NCBI GenBank assembly: GCA_012719255.1
Contig: JAAYAS010000277.1
Span: 1 to 7,054, forward strand
Direction: 5' to 3'
Length of the DNA stretch: 7,054 nucleotides
From: Microbacteriaceae bacterium
Lineage (GTDB): Bacteria; Actinomycetota; Actinomycetes; Actinomycetales; Microbacteriaceae
How positions within the stretch are numbered: position 1 is the stretch's first letter; every line of letters starts with the position of its first letter. Shown piece by piece: positions 6,742 to 7,054 of the stretch. Below the pieces are notes generated by a model, which did not search any database, was not told where the DNA came from, and was given only the letters and a program-made list of their open reading frames with translations. A program made the translations under genes and the position numbers.

Positions 6742-6998
6742 GACCCGGAGGGTCTGCGCTTCCGCGTCGACCCTCCCGGGAGAGTCCGCGCATCCTCGTC
6801 GACCCTCCCGGGAGAGTCGGCGCATCCTCGTCGACTCGCCGTGGCGAGTCCGCTCAGCGCGGTTCCGACCTCGTTTCGTCGACCGCACCGCCGCCGCACC
6901 GACTCCCCGGGGAGAGTCGACGCATCCCGACCGACTCTCCGCGGAGAGTCGACGCATCCCGACCGACTATCCGGGGAGAGTCGACACGCATCCCGACC
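6742..6998. repeat. array of seven short palindromes with conserved linkers
   Basis: Palindromes lie at 6742-6754 (13 nt, GACCC/GGGTC arms) and, each 18 nt, at 6769-6786, 6801-6818, 6833-6850, 6901-6918, 6933-6950 and 6965-6982. The general form is GACTCTCC-NN-GGAGAGTC. Copies 2 and 3 are identical (GACCCTCCCGGGAGAGTC); copy 6 (GACTCTCCGCGGAGAGTC) is fully self-complementary. Linkers are 14 nt: two end CGCATCCTCGTC and two are GACGCATCCCGACC. The first linker (TGCGCTTCCGCGTC) is a looser version, and the one after the last palindrome has two extra bases. The unit is therefore 32 bp, about three helical turns. The period is not a multiple of three, so it is not a coding repeat, and the linkers repeat, so it is not a CRISPR. 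It lies between merR and a probable convergent gene end, as REP/BIME-type elements and bidirectional terminators do. Function unknown. Confidence 0.93.
6851..6900. other. interruption or decayed unit inside the palindrome array
   Basis: These 50 nt separate the fourth and fifth palindromes where a 14-nt linker is expected. A weak trace GACCTCGTTTCGTC at 6867-6880 and an ending in CACC that resembles the linker end GACC hint at one degenerated unit, with arms no longer complementary. The extra length is 36 nt, 4 more than one 32-nt unit, so the downstream copies are out of phase with the upstream ones. Confidence 0.4.
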
Positions 6999-7006
6999 GC
7001 TGCGGA

Positions 7007-7054
7007 TCAGGACGAGGCGGGCGCTTCGGCGCCGGATGCGGGCGCGCCGCCGTC
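7007..7054 (-). CDS. 3' end of an unidentified minus-strand gene (partial)
   Basis: Read on the minus strand from the window edge, the frame gives DGGAPASGAEAPASS followed by TGA (stop at 7009-7007). Codons are GC-rich at the third position, and such Ala/Pro/Ser/Gly/Glu-rich tails are common at actinobacterial C-termini. Only 15 residues are visible, so no family can be named. The opposite strand is also open here, so the call rests on the well-placed stop just beyond the palindrome array. If real, this gene is convergent with merR. Confidence 0.4.
   Translation of the reverse strand, partial: DGGAPASGAEAPASS

Noticed and set aside
6236..6957. Several overlapping minus-strand open frames across merR and the palindrome array
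   Set aside because: They are antisense to merR or run through a 32-nt repeat that changes frame at each unit, giving Arg/Ser-rich translations with no family resemblance.
6742..6998. CRISPR array
   Set aside because: The intervals between palindromes are 14-16 nt and nearly identical to each other, not unique spacers, and no cas gene is present.
3030..7054. Mobile element or attachment site
   Set aside because: No transposase, integrase, tRNA gene or terminal inverted repeats with target duplications are visible. The genes share the same base composition and codon style.

Overview
The window is a high-GC (roughly 70%) bacterial chromosome segment. Its GC3-rich codons, a GTG start, an LCP protein with several N-terminal membrane segments, a dTDP-rhamnose pathway and frequent GCATCC/GGATGC hexamers suggest an actinobacterium, most likely of the Microbacteriaceae. 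That placement is inference, because there is no rRNA or other taxonomic marker here.

Left part (32-3029, + strand): a tightly packed, overlapping three-gene unit encodes dTDP-glucose 4,6-dehydratase (rfbB), dTDP-4-dehydrorhamnose reductase (rfbD) and a GT4-type glycosyltransferase. The first two make steps of the activated sugar dTDP-L-rhamnose. The third probably transfers a sugar, plausibly rhamnose or mannose, onto a cell-envelope glycan. The two remaining rhamnose genes (rfbA, rfbC) are not in the window.

Middle part (3130-6109, - strand): a LytR-CpsA-Psr (LCP) family protein lies convergent to the rhamnose unit. LCP enzymes attach glycopolymers to peptidoglycan, so the two transcription units plausibly act on the same envelope polymer. 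Upstream of the LCP gene on the same strand, after a 100-bp gap, is a complete SulP-family anion transporter with a C-terminal STAS domain. Strong hairpins lie between the convergent genes.

Right part (6110-7054): a small MerR-family regulator is divergent from the SulP gene. A near-perfect 25-bp palindrome of MerR-operator type lies between them, next to the regulator start. After merR comes a perfect GC hairpin, then a 257-bp noncoding array of seven short palindromes separated by conserved 14-16 nt linkers (32-bp period, with compensatory arm changes). The array ends just before what looks like the 3' end of a minus-strand gene running off the window, so it sits between two convergent 3' ends. 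This array is the least explained and most interesting element. Its function cannot be read from sequence alone. The best guesses are a REP/BIME-like 3'-end element, a multi-hairpin terminator, or a cluster of dyad protein-binding sites.
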